Of a stretch of 64,000 nucleotides of DNA, positions 11,401 to 24,429 are shown one piece after another. Source of the stretch: Ignelater luminosus (Eukaryota; Arthropoda; Insecta; Coleoptera; Elateridae); contig VTPC01007494.1 of the NCBI GenBank assembly GCA_011009095.1, forward strand, positions 37,450 through 101,449, given 5' to 3'. Numbering within the stretch: position 1 is the stretch's first letter; the number at the start of each line of letters is the position of its first letter. Below the pieces are notes generated by a model. The model made no database searches and was not told where the DNA came from. It saw only the letters and a list, made by a program, of their open reading frames with translations. The position numbers and the translations under genes are program-made.

Positions 11401-14400
11401 GGAGCACAACAACGACCAAATGTGATTTTCGTGTCAGTGATAAGATGAGCAAATGATCTATGAAGGAGGCAGACAACGGTCGACTTTATTTTTATACACC
11501 AAAATCCAAGAAAGTCATCGCGCTGCTTTAGAAACCTTTAGCTGTTCATCCATCAAAAAAGTAGATTTCTAGGAAGAGTAAAGGTAATCAATTTTATAGA
11601 GATCTTTGTTCCGGTATTTACTTACACTTATAAGGAAAACCACGCAGAATGCGAATCACGCTGCTCAGTGACGGGTAAATCGTTGAAGAGTTTTGGTGTA
11701 CATGACCGTGGAATTTCTGTAATTACTTGTGTATTGCAGTGGAATTAGTGACATTACTCCCATTAGTGGGAATAGTGACACTGACATAGCATTAGTGATA
11801 TAGTCCCGAAATTAGTGGCAGTACAAATAAATTAATTTTCTAACTTTTGAATACTTCTCTCCGCTGCTACAGTCCGAGACACCGGACTTGGTTGGGTGCC
11901 AGATTTGCGGCTTGGGTTTCTTGTACTTTTAGCCTGCTTGGAGTAAACGCTGGTGTGACCGCCTACGTCGACTATCGGTCGCATTTTTTTGCTGTGTTTT
12001 TCTGTATAAAAACTGAGCTCTGCCATAGAGCTATTACTTCTATTAACCTTCCTAAGAGAGCTAAATACAAACATTGATCGGATTTCCTTCTCCATTATAA
12101 CCTTCTTGAGAAAAGCAAATAGGAACACGGTTGGGGTTCCATTTTCCATTAATCTTCCTAAAAGAACTAAGTTTGAATACGATCCTGTTTACTCCCTCAA
12201 ACAATACACCTACTCTGGCATAGGATGGGGCTTTGCCCGCCACTAACATTCTTTACAGAGCTTCACATTCTATTAACTTTCCTACACGAACACAGTTTAC
12301 GTTCCGCTCTCCAAGAGGACATCTCGAACACTCGGACTTTTCCTCCATTGGGAGACTTCAGGTGACCCACCGTTAAATTTTTACTTATTCGTACAAAAAT
12401 TGCTTCCCTAATAGCGCCAGATGAGATACACGATGATCCAATGAAGAGAAGTGGGGAAGAAACAACGATCCGAGGTAACTGTTAGCTATCGCAGAATGGA
12501 AATTTACCGTGGCTTACAAAGTCTTTAGACTTAGCACGTGCGATTTGTGTGAGGCATAAAATAGAAAAGAGGGTTATTATGCGTAATTCCTTACATATTC
12601 AGCGGCAACAAGAATAAACCAGTGAAAATGCAAGCATGATCATCACGAAATCTAAAAAAATCGCCATTTGCTATCTCGACTATCTCGAGAACTATTCGAA
12701 ATAACGAAATACCGATTATGTATCTGTAATCAGGAGAAAGTTCTAGGTTGACTTCATATTTAACATGTCCTGTAAAGTTACGGGAACATGGCAACAGACA
12801 GATGTACAGAATGTTTTAGATTTCGTTGAAAAGTAATTTGTACTGATTAAATTAGTTTTGCAGGAACGCCATGAGGCTAATGATTTAGAAAGAGCAAACT
12901 GAGCGTCGAATTTCCCAAAACATTTGGATACTAAGTTGCAATTCTTTGGTGTTACTAGGGGTATTGCTTCTGGCATTAGAGAAATTACAGTGGCATTACT
13001 GAAGTGAGTCCTTCTCTGCTTAGTTAACCATTCTGTGTGAGTTGATGTTTTTGATCTTTTCCACTCCTCTTGCCACCATATAATTCAACGCCAAAAGAGT
13101 GTGATATGTGTAAACAAATTTTAATTTTCTCACGAAGTCGATATTATGCCATGGCTTATTTTGAAAACCGATTCAAGAGTTACCAAAGTGAAGAACTGGA
13201 TTCATTAATAGACTGGTTATGCGCACCAAAACGGGACAAACTTTTTTAACCGAAAAAGACAAAAGGTTTGAGCAGAACGAAAGGATTCTTCTTCATACGA
13301 CCAAAAGAAGACCTATTTTGAGATACTAAATGTAAGTCTTAAAGTTTTGGGCATGATACTGTAGGAAGCTTTCTTGGAAAGTAAGCTGTGTGTCCTTTTT
13401 CATTCTACAGTTGCCAGATTGCTATATCTCCTTGCCTTGACGCTTTCATTCTTGAACTACACACATCTTCTAATTATATTGTCAACATTAGTGTCTCACA
13501 TCAAATATAAATTGAAAATGTTTGAAGGTAGCAAAGATGTTTTCTTAAAATTCCATTCCATTTGCTCTTTCTTACAGACGCAATTATTGCTTTTTAGCAT
13601 CCACAGTACTGAAACTTAAAAGATTGGCAACCTAAAACAAAGACAAGTGAGTTGTCAACCTTTAGAAGTTTAGCCTTTTGAGAAAATAAAAAATGTCACG
13701 ATCTTCTCAACCTTTTTTCTAAAAACGCATTAAATTTTTTTGTGGTGATGCTAAAGGAATTCTTAAAGGACCTACGACAGTCTCAATTGATATTTCAGCA
13801 AAAATTATGTTGAGGTGAAATATGTTTACTTGTAACATTTAGTTTATGAAAGCCATAATTGAACAAATTGGAAAATCTGCAAAATTAATATAAGAAGAGA
13901 AAGAATCGTGATGTATAGTGATATGATAACCATTTCTTGTTAATTTTCTAATGTGAACAGAAACACCATATGGTAAGGTCGAAAATGTCATTAGCAACGA
14001 ATTACTATAGAAACTTTCTTTGAACATATCCATTTACACTTTTTTTTACAAATCATCCTATTTGTTATGAATCCGATTTTTACCATCACTATTTAATTAC
14101 TTTCAATTCAGTCATACATAAGAAAACATATGTTAATGTATGAATTTCCCACAGTTTCATTCACAGAAATATTTTAGAAATCATCATAGAGCATAATGAA
14201 ATCAATCATGCTAATCATACTTAATCTATTTAAGTAGCAGTAGTGTTAATAACATCAGGAAGTTCTGAATATTTGAAATTAATAACTTTAAGGTATATTT
14301 TTAAGATACCTGCTTTGCAGACTGATCCTTTATAATGACAGATTGCCTACGGTGTAAACTAATAATAAAAATGTCAGAATTCTTAAAATACAAACAGTAG

Positions 14401-17400
14401 ATGCATACATACGACGGCTTTCTCCTACCACGTATATAAATTTATTATAGTTTTTATTGCCAATTAAAATTTATCAATGCTTTCTTCGGTACCAATAAAC
14501 GGACATATTCGATTATTAACGACATCCAACATTAAATAAATTATATGGCGTCCACCTACTTGTGGACTCTTAACTGTTTTTGATTCGCTTTGAATACGGA
14601 ATATTAATACAAGATGGAATTTAGAAAAAAGAGGAATTTGATTTTTTAGATTTTTAAAATTATTATACGTCTGGTTATTAATAAATTCATATTTCCTAAA
14701 GTGACTATTTTACTTTCGCGAAAAATTAGTAAGAAATATGAAAGGACCATAATTGTGCATAGGAAATCTTCTGATATAAATTAAACTTGAAAGCTTTCTC
14801 TGGTCAAAATTTGAAACTTGCTTTAAGCCACATATGCATGTAATATTTAAGAATTTATGTTAAGAAAGGTCAGAAAGTTCGAAAAAGTTACATATACTAC
14901 CATCACAAATAAAATTAAATTTGAAAAGGCAAAAGCGTTACCAACTTAGAATTGAATATTTATAAGAATTGTAAACCAAACCGAAAATAGAAATTAACAT
15001 ACATAAACATTTGATTCATGTGATTTTTATTATCTTGTAACCAATGACGTCAAGAATCAAAATCACTGCAATATATTGTAAACAAACTTATCTTCACAAG
15101 ATGGCGGCACGGAAGCACGAACGAATCAATTAAAAAACTAAAAAGTTATCAAGTTATAACTCAGGATATCTTTATTTTCGAATTTAATGTCGGAAAAAAT
15201 TGCTACCAAATTTATCTAAGAACAGAAAAAAAAACGGAAATGTTAAAAAACTAAAGTAGCAGTTTCAGATTTCGTTCATATAATTTAAATAAGACATTTA
15301 TATGTTCCCTATTAATATTTTATTATTCTCTTGCTATATTCTCATGCTAGTTTTATATATATACAAAAATTATTTATGGCTTTGGTAGAGTGAATTAATA
15401 AATATTATTGCCATTTAATATCTAATTATTGTCTTAAATCATTAGATAGTTTATCTTTGTTTGAAGAAAAACCATTTAATATCCATCTGTTACTAATGCA
15501 AGGTGAGTTTTTTAATGGCAAAGAGCAAATTTCTGAATTTATTGCGCTTAAATTGGAAATAAAACATCTTTTTCTAAATAATTTAATAGTATTATTTTAA
15601 AAGATGGCCTTTGCATGATTAAGATTTTAACTGAAAAAAAAATTTTATTACGATTTTGAACAGCTTCTGGGTGTAGCTAAAACATAAAAGTGTAAGTTTT
15701 GAAATAGTAACTTGCAGTTTTGATTACTTACCTTGTACTATGTTTAAGCAAGTTTGAGACCTTCCTAATGTCGAAATAAGAATTTCTTATTATTGTTGTC
15801 AATTATTATGGATGAGATCTTAAATGTAAAAATACAAGATCAACGATTAAAGCGAAAGCAAAATCTAAATTATCAGAATTTCGTACAGTATAAAGCAATC
15901 TGAACTGAGTTTTTTGTTTTCTCAAATTTGTAAACTCCTATATTTAGTCTGAATGTCTTGTCTACTAAATTAGATAGTTAGATAATTATTATGAAATTTG
16001 AAATGACACAATTGCAATAAAACAGTAGCAATACCAGAAATATTTGATTTAAAAAAATAAATAACTTCTCTAATCTCAACCATCTGCTGTTCATCAAAAG
16101 GTTCTGAATTTCATTATATTGCTTCCACCATCAACATTCTATAAAGCTACAGCCATCCAGTGGCGAGGCAGAAAATTTGTGATATTTCACAATCTTATTG
16201 CAATCTCTGAATTTTGCAATATTGTATTTTAGCGTTTTATAATCTTTCAGAGAAATCTTTTGTTGAATAAAGTGAATCGTATTCGATCAGAGTTTCGTCG
16301 CTACGGAGCGTTCAAATCTATACGAAGAATTGGGCTAGACTAGAAATAGAAATAGAACGTTTTGTTTTGTATCTCTGAGACTAAACAAGATACTGACACA
16401 GGACTTTAATTTGTACTATACAGTATAATATGAGTATACGATCTTTATTTATTTTATCTATCAAGAAACTATCGACATTCACGCTCATTAACGATCAATC
16501 AGATATTAAAATGGAGATCCATGCATACTTACAATTAGTACTGCAACAAAACCATGCTGTGGGCTGATCAATTTTCCGGGCCTATTTTGCTGTTTCATTT
16601 ATCTCTGCTTGTTGAAAACAAGGAGAAACTGCTATAAACGACTGGTTTTGGAGAACCCAACCATTTCACATAAGACAATTTTTAAAAGGTACATGACAAA
16701 CAATCGTGATAGAAGTATCTGTTTAGAAAATCTGACACAAAATGAATCTGAAATATGTAGGGATATTCAAGGGAAATCATTCGATTTCTAAATTTAACAA
16801 ATATAGAGTGATTAGTGATACATCAACAATTCTCTACTTAAAAATGGTCACAAGCAACACCAAGAGAATAATTTAATTTTTGTACTCTTGGCTTTACACA
16901 GTTCTGAGCACCTGGTAGATTAACTCTGCAGAGTCTTCAGCCGATTCGGGCCTCAAAGACGGTAGCATACGAAGAACCTGCTGCTATAGGGTCATCATTT
17001 TTTTCTGCTAAAGCTTCGAGATTTTCTGTTCCAATCATTCTGAATAACCCTGTATATCAATTACGCCTTGTTTTGTCAGTCTTACTTTAAATCCGCCATC
17101 AATTTAATGTAGGCAAAGTCAAAATGCTTTGCTTGCTTTTGCTTTCCGCTTCTCAATATCATTTCTTCTATAAATTTGATAGGATTTCTTTAATCATACC
17201 TGATGACCTTTAATGAAGCAAGGAAGTGAATAAAGAGAGAGAAAGATAGCTCTGTTTACTGCGCACAGAGGAAAAACGCTTTAGAAAGAGAGACCAAACT
17301 CGCAACGATTTCCAATAACAAAATGACTTCATTGATTTCTTTCTTGTCCTCTTGACGGTGTTCCTACAAAACCTCAAAATAAATCAATACATCGATGTAG

Positions 17401-20400
17401 TGATTCTTTTTATATTTTCTCCTAAGCCTATTTGGTGTTCACGACGGTTTTCTTTGTCACATACCTTGGTATGAAAATCTCTTTCATAAAAAATGTTGTC
17501 AGTCTATTTCTATAACACAAAATATTTTGTGGAAAGTAAGATTAGGCAAATTCCATTCAAAATACAATTTTGGCGGGAAAGAACCTAATTATTGTAATGT
17601 TCAACTTAACTCTGTATTTTAGATTCTATCGCTCGATTAGATGTTCAAATTTTCCCATCTTGGTTCTCGATTATTTTCTATTTTTCACTCTATTTTACGT
17701 AATCAATTTTTTTCATGTTTTTATAAATTAGACATCACACAAAGACATTAAACTTTATGGCATCTTATATTATACGCATTCCTGCGATTTTTGTTTTATT
17801 GCAGAAAGATTGAAGTTACATGTTTTCTTTATCTCTTTTGTATAAGATCGTCTATACAATAAGAGAAATCAATGTTTCTCACACATTTTTTGTAGGTCCC
17901 GATTTTTATAAAAGTATAAATCTCTTTTCACATTACACCAATAACCGTTCTATTAACAGTATTAAAAACACCATCAAGAGATAAAGAATCCGAGCGGTAC
18001 TAGTAAAACGGTGATAATAATTATTATTAGTGAAACGATGAAAGAAGAAGAGAAAAAACTTTTATGTCCATAATCCTACAACATATGCCACCGCTGTAAT
18101 TAACTCAGTAAAAACACAGTTGTGTTATTAAGAAAGCAGTGTGAGATATTTACGGGCACATCTTCAAGGCTCTAATGGATTAAAGCGGAATGATTGTCGT
18201 TAAAATGTGCCTTTGATTACAGGAAGCTATGTCTTATATTTCATGTATAAAGCGTATATTGAAGTGGTACAGTCAGAAAAGTTTACGCATCTTGTGTGAA
18301 ATTTAATTATCGCGGAAGTTATTATCATCACCGAGTTTTTTCATGCAAGTTCAATTCTGTTTTTTATTCCAAAAGGCAAAAAACCAAAACGTTTTTTTCT
18401 GCGTCCTTCTAAATCACAAGGTGGTGCTGGATTGTATATAAAGAGATCTAGATCAGAATATCAGATATTTTATGATTGATGGGTCGGACATGCAGGCCAC
18501 TAAACGATCCCTCCTCCACATCTTGAAGCCTCAATTCAACACCTATTCCTTTGATCGAAACCGCGATCTGCACCTCGGCGGTTTTTAATCGTCTCATTAT
18601 ATTGTTGGGAGGTGGATACAACGTGAATCGCCCCTTTTTTATGGCATTTTGTTCATATTTCTATATGAAATTTGTTATGGTGCTATATTCATTTCAGAAG
18701 AGCAATTAGGTGAAGCCTGGCTGTTAGGAAGATGAGAGGTAATTATACATTTACCGTTTCTAGTCGTGGTTATATCTAACAAGCGACCATGAACTAAAAC
18801 TATCTCGATCGAGATAACTAATAATAAAGTTAAGTTCAAATTCGGTTTTAGAACTCTTAACATTAATATAATTAATAAAATTATATAATTTGCATAATTG
18901 TATCAAACAAGTTATCCGTGAGGAATTCCCTAACATTCAGAAAATATTAATTTTTGCATAATAGCGTGCATTTTTATGTTAAAAAGTAAAAATTTTTATA
19001 TCCTCATAAATGTCAGTGTTGAAAATTATTTAAATACAAATTTAATGGTCGTTTAATTCAATTTATAAATGTAATACGTAATTGGCAACATTATTAGAGA
19101 TTAAATTGAGCACAAGTTTTAAACAAATTATAAAATACACGTGCTCACTCTTAAGCAATAATAAATTATTTTATTATTGTTAAGTGTAATAATATCCATT
19201 TAAATTTCTCTCGGCGAAATTATCGTGATTCCATAATTTCTCAAATTATTAATCAGTCTTGAATTATAGTGCAAAAGAATATATCCTAATTAGTTTTTCA
19301 GTTCGCGTAAATTTCGTGCAAGATTTTAATTAACAGTCATCTTTCAGTTTTTTGCAAATGATCCTATAAAGATGTTAAAAAGTTATCATGGAACTTTTTA
19401 AGGTTTACTATGTAATTAACTCCTGAAAATTATTAGAATTTTTTCGAACTCTGTCAGCTTTTAGTTTATTGCGATACATTTTTTTATGTAAAAAAATTAA
19501 GATTTCAAAAATTCGTTTTTCATGTTACTTTTTATGTATGTATGAAGTATTCATGTTAAAAAGAGAAAATATTATGGCGAATTTGATGTGTTTGAGATGT
19601 TATCAGATTTCGATAAAATAAATTGGATTAAGGTATGCAGAAACTTTTAAGTCAAAGTTTTAGTTCTTGGTTCGTATTTGGCTTGCAATTTTCTTATAAC
19701 GACAACATAAAACCTTTTTGCATAAATTAAGCTAACCGGGTTGAACTTAATACTGTTGTTGCTAGGAACTATATGGACCAGTTGCAAATCATAAGGATAT
19801 CAAGTCTATTGCGTTCTGAATTTCAAATGCAACTTACTTCCTTGTAACATCATCACAGTTACTATCATCGATGATATTTCATTTAATGGGTGTAAGGGAC
19901 GCTTGAAGTCTGAAAAATTGTTATCACAAAATAATGAGACACATTTGAATTACAGTTTCTTCCTCTTTATCAGTTTGGCTTTTGTGCAATTTCTGTATTG
20001 AAGAGATACTTATTTATCTAATAGTGGCCTGTTACTACCACTATTAGTAGGGTTTTGCCCTGCTTACTTATCCTTTCTTTTCTTTAAGAGAAAGACTGTT
20101 TCTGTTCCATAGTTTTCTCTCAATGTCATTAATGATTTTTCCTGTGCAATGTTTGAATTTCCTTCTTCATTACCTCATGTTTTGTTTTGGTAGATCAAGA
20201 GTAAAGGATGTTTTGCGCCGCGGTTTAGCCATCTAATATACACATGTCAACCCCTGTTTTTGTACTGGTTTGGGACTGTTCATGTAAAAGATTCATCCAG
20301 TCAGCCCTACAGAACTTAGCACAGGTTTCCAATCTTCTCTAGATAGAATCCTAGAATACTGACAAATGTTTTTATCTAACAGATGCAGAGTTCGAGCTCA

Positions 20401-21631
20401 CTAAAGATGACAGGGGCAAAGTGTTCTGCGTTTTCCCTTTTGCACAGTTTATTTTCAGCTTTTATACTCTTCCTAAAATCCCAAATTCAACCACAAGTGT
20501 TTTTTCCACAGAAAAGATCTTGTACTAGGGTATTTTGACATTGCTAGATCTTAGAATAAATCAAGTTTACCAAAAACATTTTACTAAATTTAAATAAAGT
20601 TTCTAAATCGATAACTGTTTCTTGATCCACAGCGTTCCTGCCTTTCTCTATACGCTGCTCTTGATGAGTGTGTTGCATACACATGTTTCTAAACTGAGAG
20701 ACACTTTACAGTTAACATCACACCGAAAATCTTGCATTTTGATTTCGAGATATCAACAACATAGAAAATTTAATTAAGAATTCAAGGTACATTCCGTGCC
20801 TCCAAAACCACACGTTTACGAACAAATGTTTACTATAATAGAATCAATTTACTTTTTGATAAAACTTCTTTAGTTAATCAGATGGCCATCTGAGAAAAAC
20901 ACCCTGTATAGTTTTTTATGGAAGAGAGGCGCCAACCAGTGGTTGGAATGCGAGAAACGTTTCTGGGTGTATAAACTTTTAGATCAGGATCAAAAATCGA
21001 AATGAGATATCGTAAGTTCTGTCTCCTTTGTAAAACCAGCTTTTTGCGTCTTCTTGGCGACCATCAGAAGATACTTAGGTAGATGTATAAGTAAACTTGG
21101 AATGATGGTGTTGTCGATGAAAATCTTCCAATGCGATTCTTTATTACCATTTTGACTCATCGTTTAGAATTGCTTGATATGGCATACCCAGCACTTTTAG
21201 TTATCATGTGAATTACTTTTTCAACCTGTTTTTAAATTTTAAACGCTAGAAATAGCTAGGACACTTTTCAAGACTATTAAGTTGATACTATCAGTGCATT
21301 GATATTTGTGATTTTGCACTTTATTATTGTCCTTGACTTTTTCCAAATGTAATTAGCTTTAATCAATCAAAAAGGAAACTGAATTTGAGTATTATTTCTC
21401 AATTTGTTCCTCTTGTGTAACTTGTGATGAGTATTTTGGTTCTTGGTAAGGAATTTCACGAAAAGAGCCGTTCAAATAATTAGTTTATCAGATTGGTTTT
21501 TAGAAAACAGAACTCGTGTCGTTGTGGATCATGAATCCGTAAGTTCGTGAGAACGACGATGAGAAGTTTTGCAGGCAGTAAGATTCATTCCAAGAAGGCT
21601 CACAAAAACCCACACGATCAAAAGCCTAAAG
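8440..21631. other. Long non-coding stretch without a supported gene
   Basis: It is mostly A+T-rich. Segments near 9350-9790, 10320-10620 and 18050-18660 are less A+T-biased and contain homeodomain-type and AGGTCA-type words, so they could be conserved regulatory DNA. The cluster at 11740-11825 repeats ATTAGTG several times. A possible short element lies at 16801-17055. No exon with a recognisable protein is visible. Confidence 0.4.
12041..12200. repeat. Imperfect tandem repeat, about 53-54-bp unit, three copies
   Basis: The units start at about 12041, 12093 and 12147. They share the pattern CATTAA-CTTCCTAAGAGA--AA, then a GAA-AC segment and a pyrimidine-rich end. A possible fourth, displaced copy starts near 12271 (TATTAACTTTCCTACACGAA). 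The copies are strongly diverged. Open frames overlap them on the minus strand but give no recognisable protein. Confidence 0.5.
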
Positions 21632-21639
21632 CTCTATAA

Positions 21640-21882
21640 CAGCGTTACTCAACCTGTGGATTGAAAACATCTTGGGAGCCCGGAAGGATCGAAGCTCTAC
21701 TGTGTTTATTTGGGAATCTGTAAGAAGCTCCCGTGTTGGGATAGAGGGCCGGGGAGGGCCACCTGCTTAATTAAGAGCACAACAGAGACCTCCCGTGTCT
21801 GGCAAGGGTCACAACGAAGGCCCGTGAATCCCACCATTTCTTTGCAAGTGGGTCCTTGATGTCAAAACGTTGAGAATCATTA
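21640..21882. mobile_element. hAT-type MITE (243 bp), MER5/Charlie-like ends
   Basis: The left end is CAGCGTTACTCAACCTGTGG. The right end, read on the other strand, is TAATGATTCTCAACGTTTTG. These match the widespread hAT terminus CAGTGGTTCTCAACCTGTGG. An imperfect 8-bp duplication flanks it: CTCTATAA (21632-21639) and CTCTACAA (21883-21890), seven of eight bases. The interior is G+C-richer than its surroundings and shows no coding sequence. It has no transposase and is non-autonomous. Confidence 0.78.
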
Positions 21883-22205
21883 CTCTACAAGATTAGTGAA
21901 TTAAGTGAACGTAAGAAGGTGGAGACTTCTGAGAAAAACCTTTTGCAAGAACCTAGACACCTACAAAAGCCAAATGCGGAAGTCTATACCTCTCAAAACT
22001 TTATAAAAAGATTATTCTTGATAACGACATATACTTCTAGAATCTTGGCCTATAATGAGAAACAGATGTGGACAATTGAACATATTTAAAATCAAAAAGC
22101 AGTTACCGCATCAAAACGTTATGAAGTAAGAAATACAGTTGAGTATGTTCCTAGCAGGGAAAGTTGGAACTATATGATAATCGATTTCAATACTAAATAA
22201 TTATC

Positions 22206-23793
22206 GGGATCGTACAGTTCCTCGCCGCCGGTTCCAGCGCCGCCGTTTTATCGCCGCTGTTTCATCGCCAGTCCCGGTTCAGCTCCGGTCGTTTCATCGC
22301 CGCCGTTTCGTCGCCACTGTCAGGTTTAATAATAAAGGAACAAGTTTGATGGGTATTATGCTGTAGTCAAATAAATAACCTTACTCGAGTCTTTTTGGAA
22401 AATACACCGTATATGCTTGCAATTCGAAAATCTAGTAAGTAACATTAGTGATTGTTTTTAGATTTTTATTTGCAATACTCTCGCGTTTCTTGTACGTATG
22501 ATTCAAAAATAAGAAACAAAATAGATAAATAAAAACATTTTGGTAAAATAATTTTGTAATTTAATTATTTGTATTCAAGTAGCGTAATTATAATACACGA
22601 ATTCAACATAACCACATGGCTAGACATATTTCGCTTTTCTGAATCCCACCAGATATCATAAAAAATGTAAAAATTAACACAATTCAAAATTCACATTTTA
22701 CGTAATTAATTTAAAATTGATAGTTGTGAACCAGCCCGCGGAGGTATTTGATTTTATTTCTATTGTTATAGTCCAGCACTAATCTCATGATTCGTTTGTC
22801 AGCTAAGCGGTATTATCGTAATTTCGTGGGTGGTTGGTTTCCTGCAACTCGTAGTAAGTATCGCGTCCTTTTTGCATCTTCCGCAATCCGTCAGTTAGCT
22901 TCCATATAGTAGGGTGATCGACTTCTAGCTCCGTCTGCATACGTCGATGAGCAGCCTCAGCGTAATTATTGGTGCGATCTTCCCCGTTTAAGTTCTATTA
23001 TGTAAGTTCCAAACTGCTAGTGAAAATAAACCGGGACGTCTGCCATGGCCATGTATGTTTGGATGACCTAAATAAGTATCTTCAAACCACTCCAATAACG
23101 GTTGTAGTTCAGGTGGAAGTTCATTTGACAAGTCATCCACATATTCATCCAAATCCTCAACAGGAAGTACCATTTTGGCTTTTAAAGCGTAATCCGGGTC
23201 ATCGTTGTAAAGCGCCGTAAATCCCATTTCAGTTAAACGTTTCTTCATGTTTTTGGCTAAGTGGAAGAAGTACCCGTTAGAAGTCACTTCAGGAAAACAT
23301 TCCGACATAGCAGCAATTGCTGCCTGTTCAAAATCACATGTGATACACGCTAGATTTAAATTTGGTAGCAAGCCCTCTATTGTTTGAAATATTTGAACGT
23401 AGGTTCTGCGTTGCGTGTTTGGCAAAAGCGCGTAAAATGCAGGATGTACTTCTCCTAGCTTCTTTGCCATTACAACATAAACCTGAGAAAATAATTTCGG
23501 CGAAATGGAGAATGTTCCATAGATGAACCAATTTTGCGAAGTCTGTAGATGTTGCAGTCAACTTTCTCTCCCAAATATCAAGGTTATTGGATGAATAAAT
23601 TATAAAAAATAACGGAAATTAAGCGGCACATTAGATTTATTTTAGTTAACCTGGAATACGCAGAAGGCATTATCTAAAACCGTAAGCAATCGACGGTCTT
23701 TACATGAAGAAATAAGAAATTTGAGTAGTCTGTGGCTTAACTGCGGCGATGAACCGGCGGTGCTGAAACGGCGGCGCTGAACTGTCCTAGACC
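22206..23793 (-). mobile_element. MULE (Mutator-like) DNA transposon with repeat-array termini, about 1.59 kb
   Basis: The ends are inverted repeats that start differently but share ACAGTTC followed by a G+C-rich array of about 13-15-bp units (GCCGCCGTTTCATC-like) at 22217-22321 and 23733-23785. The direct repeat AATAATTAT flanks the element at 22196-22204 and 23794-23802. Nine bases fits the 8-11-bp duplication of Mutator-type elements. Inside is a broken MULE transposase on the minus strand. The G+C-rich ends stand out sharply from the A+T-rich surroundings. The element is shorter than autonomous MULEs, and I see no N-terminal DNA-binding domain, so it is probably an internally deleted copy. 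Confidence 0.82.
22803..23557 (-). pseudogene. MULE transposase fragment, frameshifted
   Basis: The open frame 23557-22988 contains NWFIYGTFSISPKLFSQVYV, then a TCDFEQAAIAA segment, FPEV, and FFHLAKNMKKR, the order found in the MULE transposase domain. The usual first catalytic Asp in the D-G-T-F motif is Tyr here (codon 23519-23521), and the usual Cys before FH is Tyr or Phe. The frame stops after WNLHNRT at 22988. The C-terminal part continues in another frame from 22987 to a TAG at 22803 ([20 protein letters not shown]), consistent with one lost base. A TGA at 23558-23560 closes the frame upstream. The conserved Glu in the N-N-x-A-E-A-x-H segment is present. The fragment is inactive; I infer it belongs to the surrounding element because it sits wholly between its ends. 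Confidence 0.88.
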
Positions 23794-24178
23794 AATAATT
23801 ATTCCCGCAAGAGCTGTTGAGATTTCTACATCAAATTGTCTTTCTGGCAATCCTAATATCTCATCTTTGATACGTCGCGCGTCGTGGTTGATCAGTCAAT
23901 TATCATAGAAGAGACTTAACAGAGATTAATAACATCTTACTGAAGTTTGAACGAAAATAAACGAGCGTCCACGTCTTCTCTTTGACCATAGATCTTTATT
24001 GCAAGCACTTCGACTTTTGGAATTCAATCAAGTGACCTCTTGTTTTAAGTATGGCAGACAACAGGAACTTCCCATGGAAATTTTAGGTCCTAAAACTTAA
24101 ATTCTAAGTACCCTTCTGTCTTGATAGTTTTTGTTCTATTTTGTTTAGTTTCTAGAAGTCTTCATGTTTCTCTTATGA

Positions 24179-24424
24179 TATACCGCCTAGACATAACAAA
24201 AGCCGTAAGAGCACACAGAAGGGAATAATACTTGATTTAGTGGAAACGATGGAAACATATGGATAGTTACATCATTGGAATGAGCAAACTGCCAACGTCA
24301 GTAGCTTGCTGACTCCATTAATGCAGCTAGAAACATTTCGTTTCCACTAACATTGAATACAGTTCTCTTCTGTATGCTCTTGTGGCTTTTGCTATATCTA
24401 CGTCAATCGTTTCCAGGAGGTATA
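24179..24424. mobile_element. Foldback/MITE-like element, copy 1
   Basis: The two halves are imperfect inverted repeats over roughly their whole length. The left arm has TATACC, GACATA, AAAAGCC, AAGAGCA, ACAGAAG and GTGGAAACGA; the reverse complement of the right arm has the same blocks in the same order. TTATG occurs on both sides (24173-24177 and 24425-24429) and may be the target duplication. No coding sequence is seen. A related copy lies at 61306-61504. Confidence 0.62.
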
Positions 24425-24429
24425 TTATG

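Noticed and set aside
11740..11825. Clustered ATTAGTG words and CAGTGG-like text suggesting hAT ends
   Set aside because: The second CAGTGG (about 12980) is in direct, not inverted, orientation, and no 8-bp duplication is seen.
11832..12149. 105-codon minus-strand ORF
   Set aside because: It overlaps the degenerate 53-bp tandem repeat and has no recognisable motif, so it is probably a by-product of the repeat.
18675..18863. 62-residue minus-strand ORF with a signal-peptide-like hydrophobic start
   Set aside because: It is short, with no recognisable mature sequence, no supporting splice or promoter signal, and A+T-rich DNA produces hydrophobic frames by chance.
22969..23220. Plus-strand ORF inside the MULE
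   Set aside because: It is the antisense shadow of the MULE transposase fragment.
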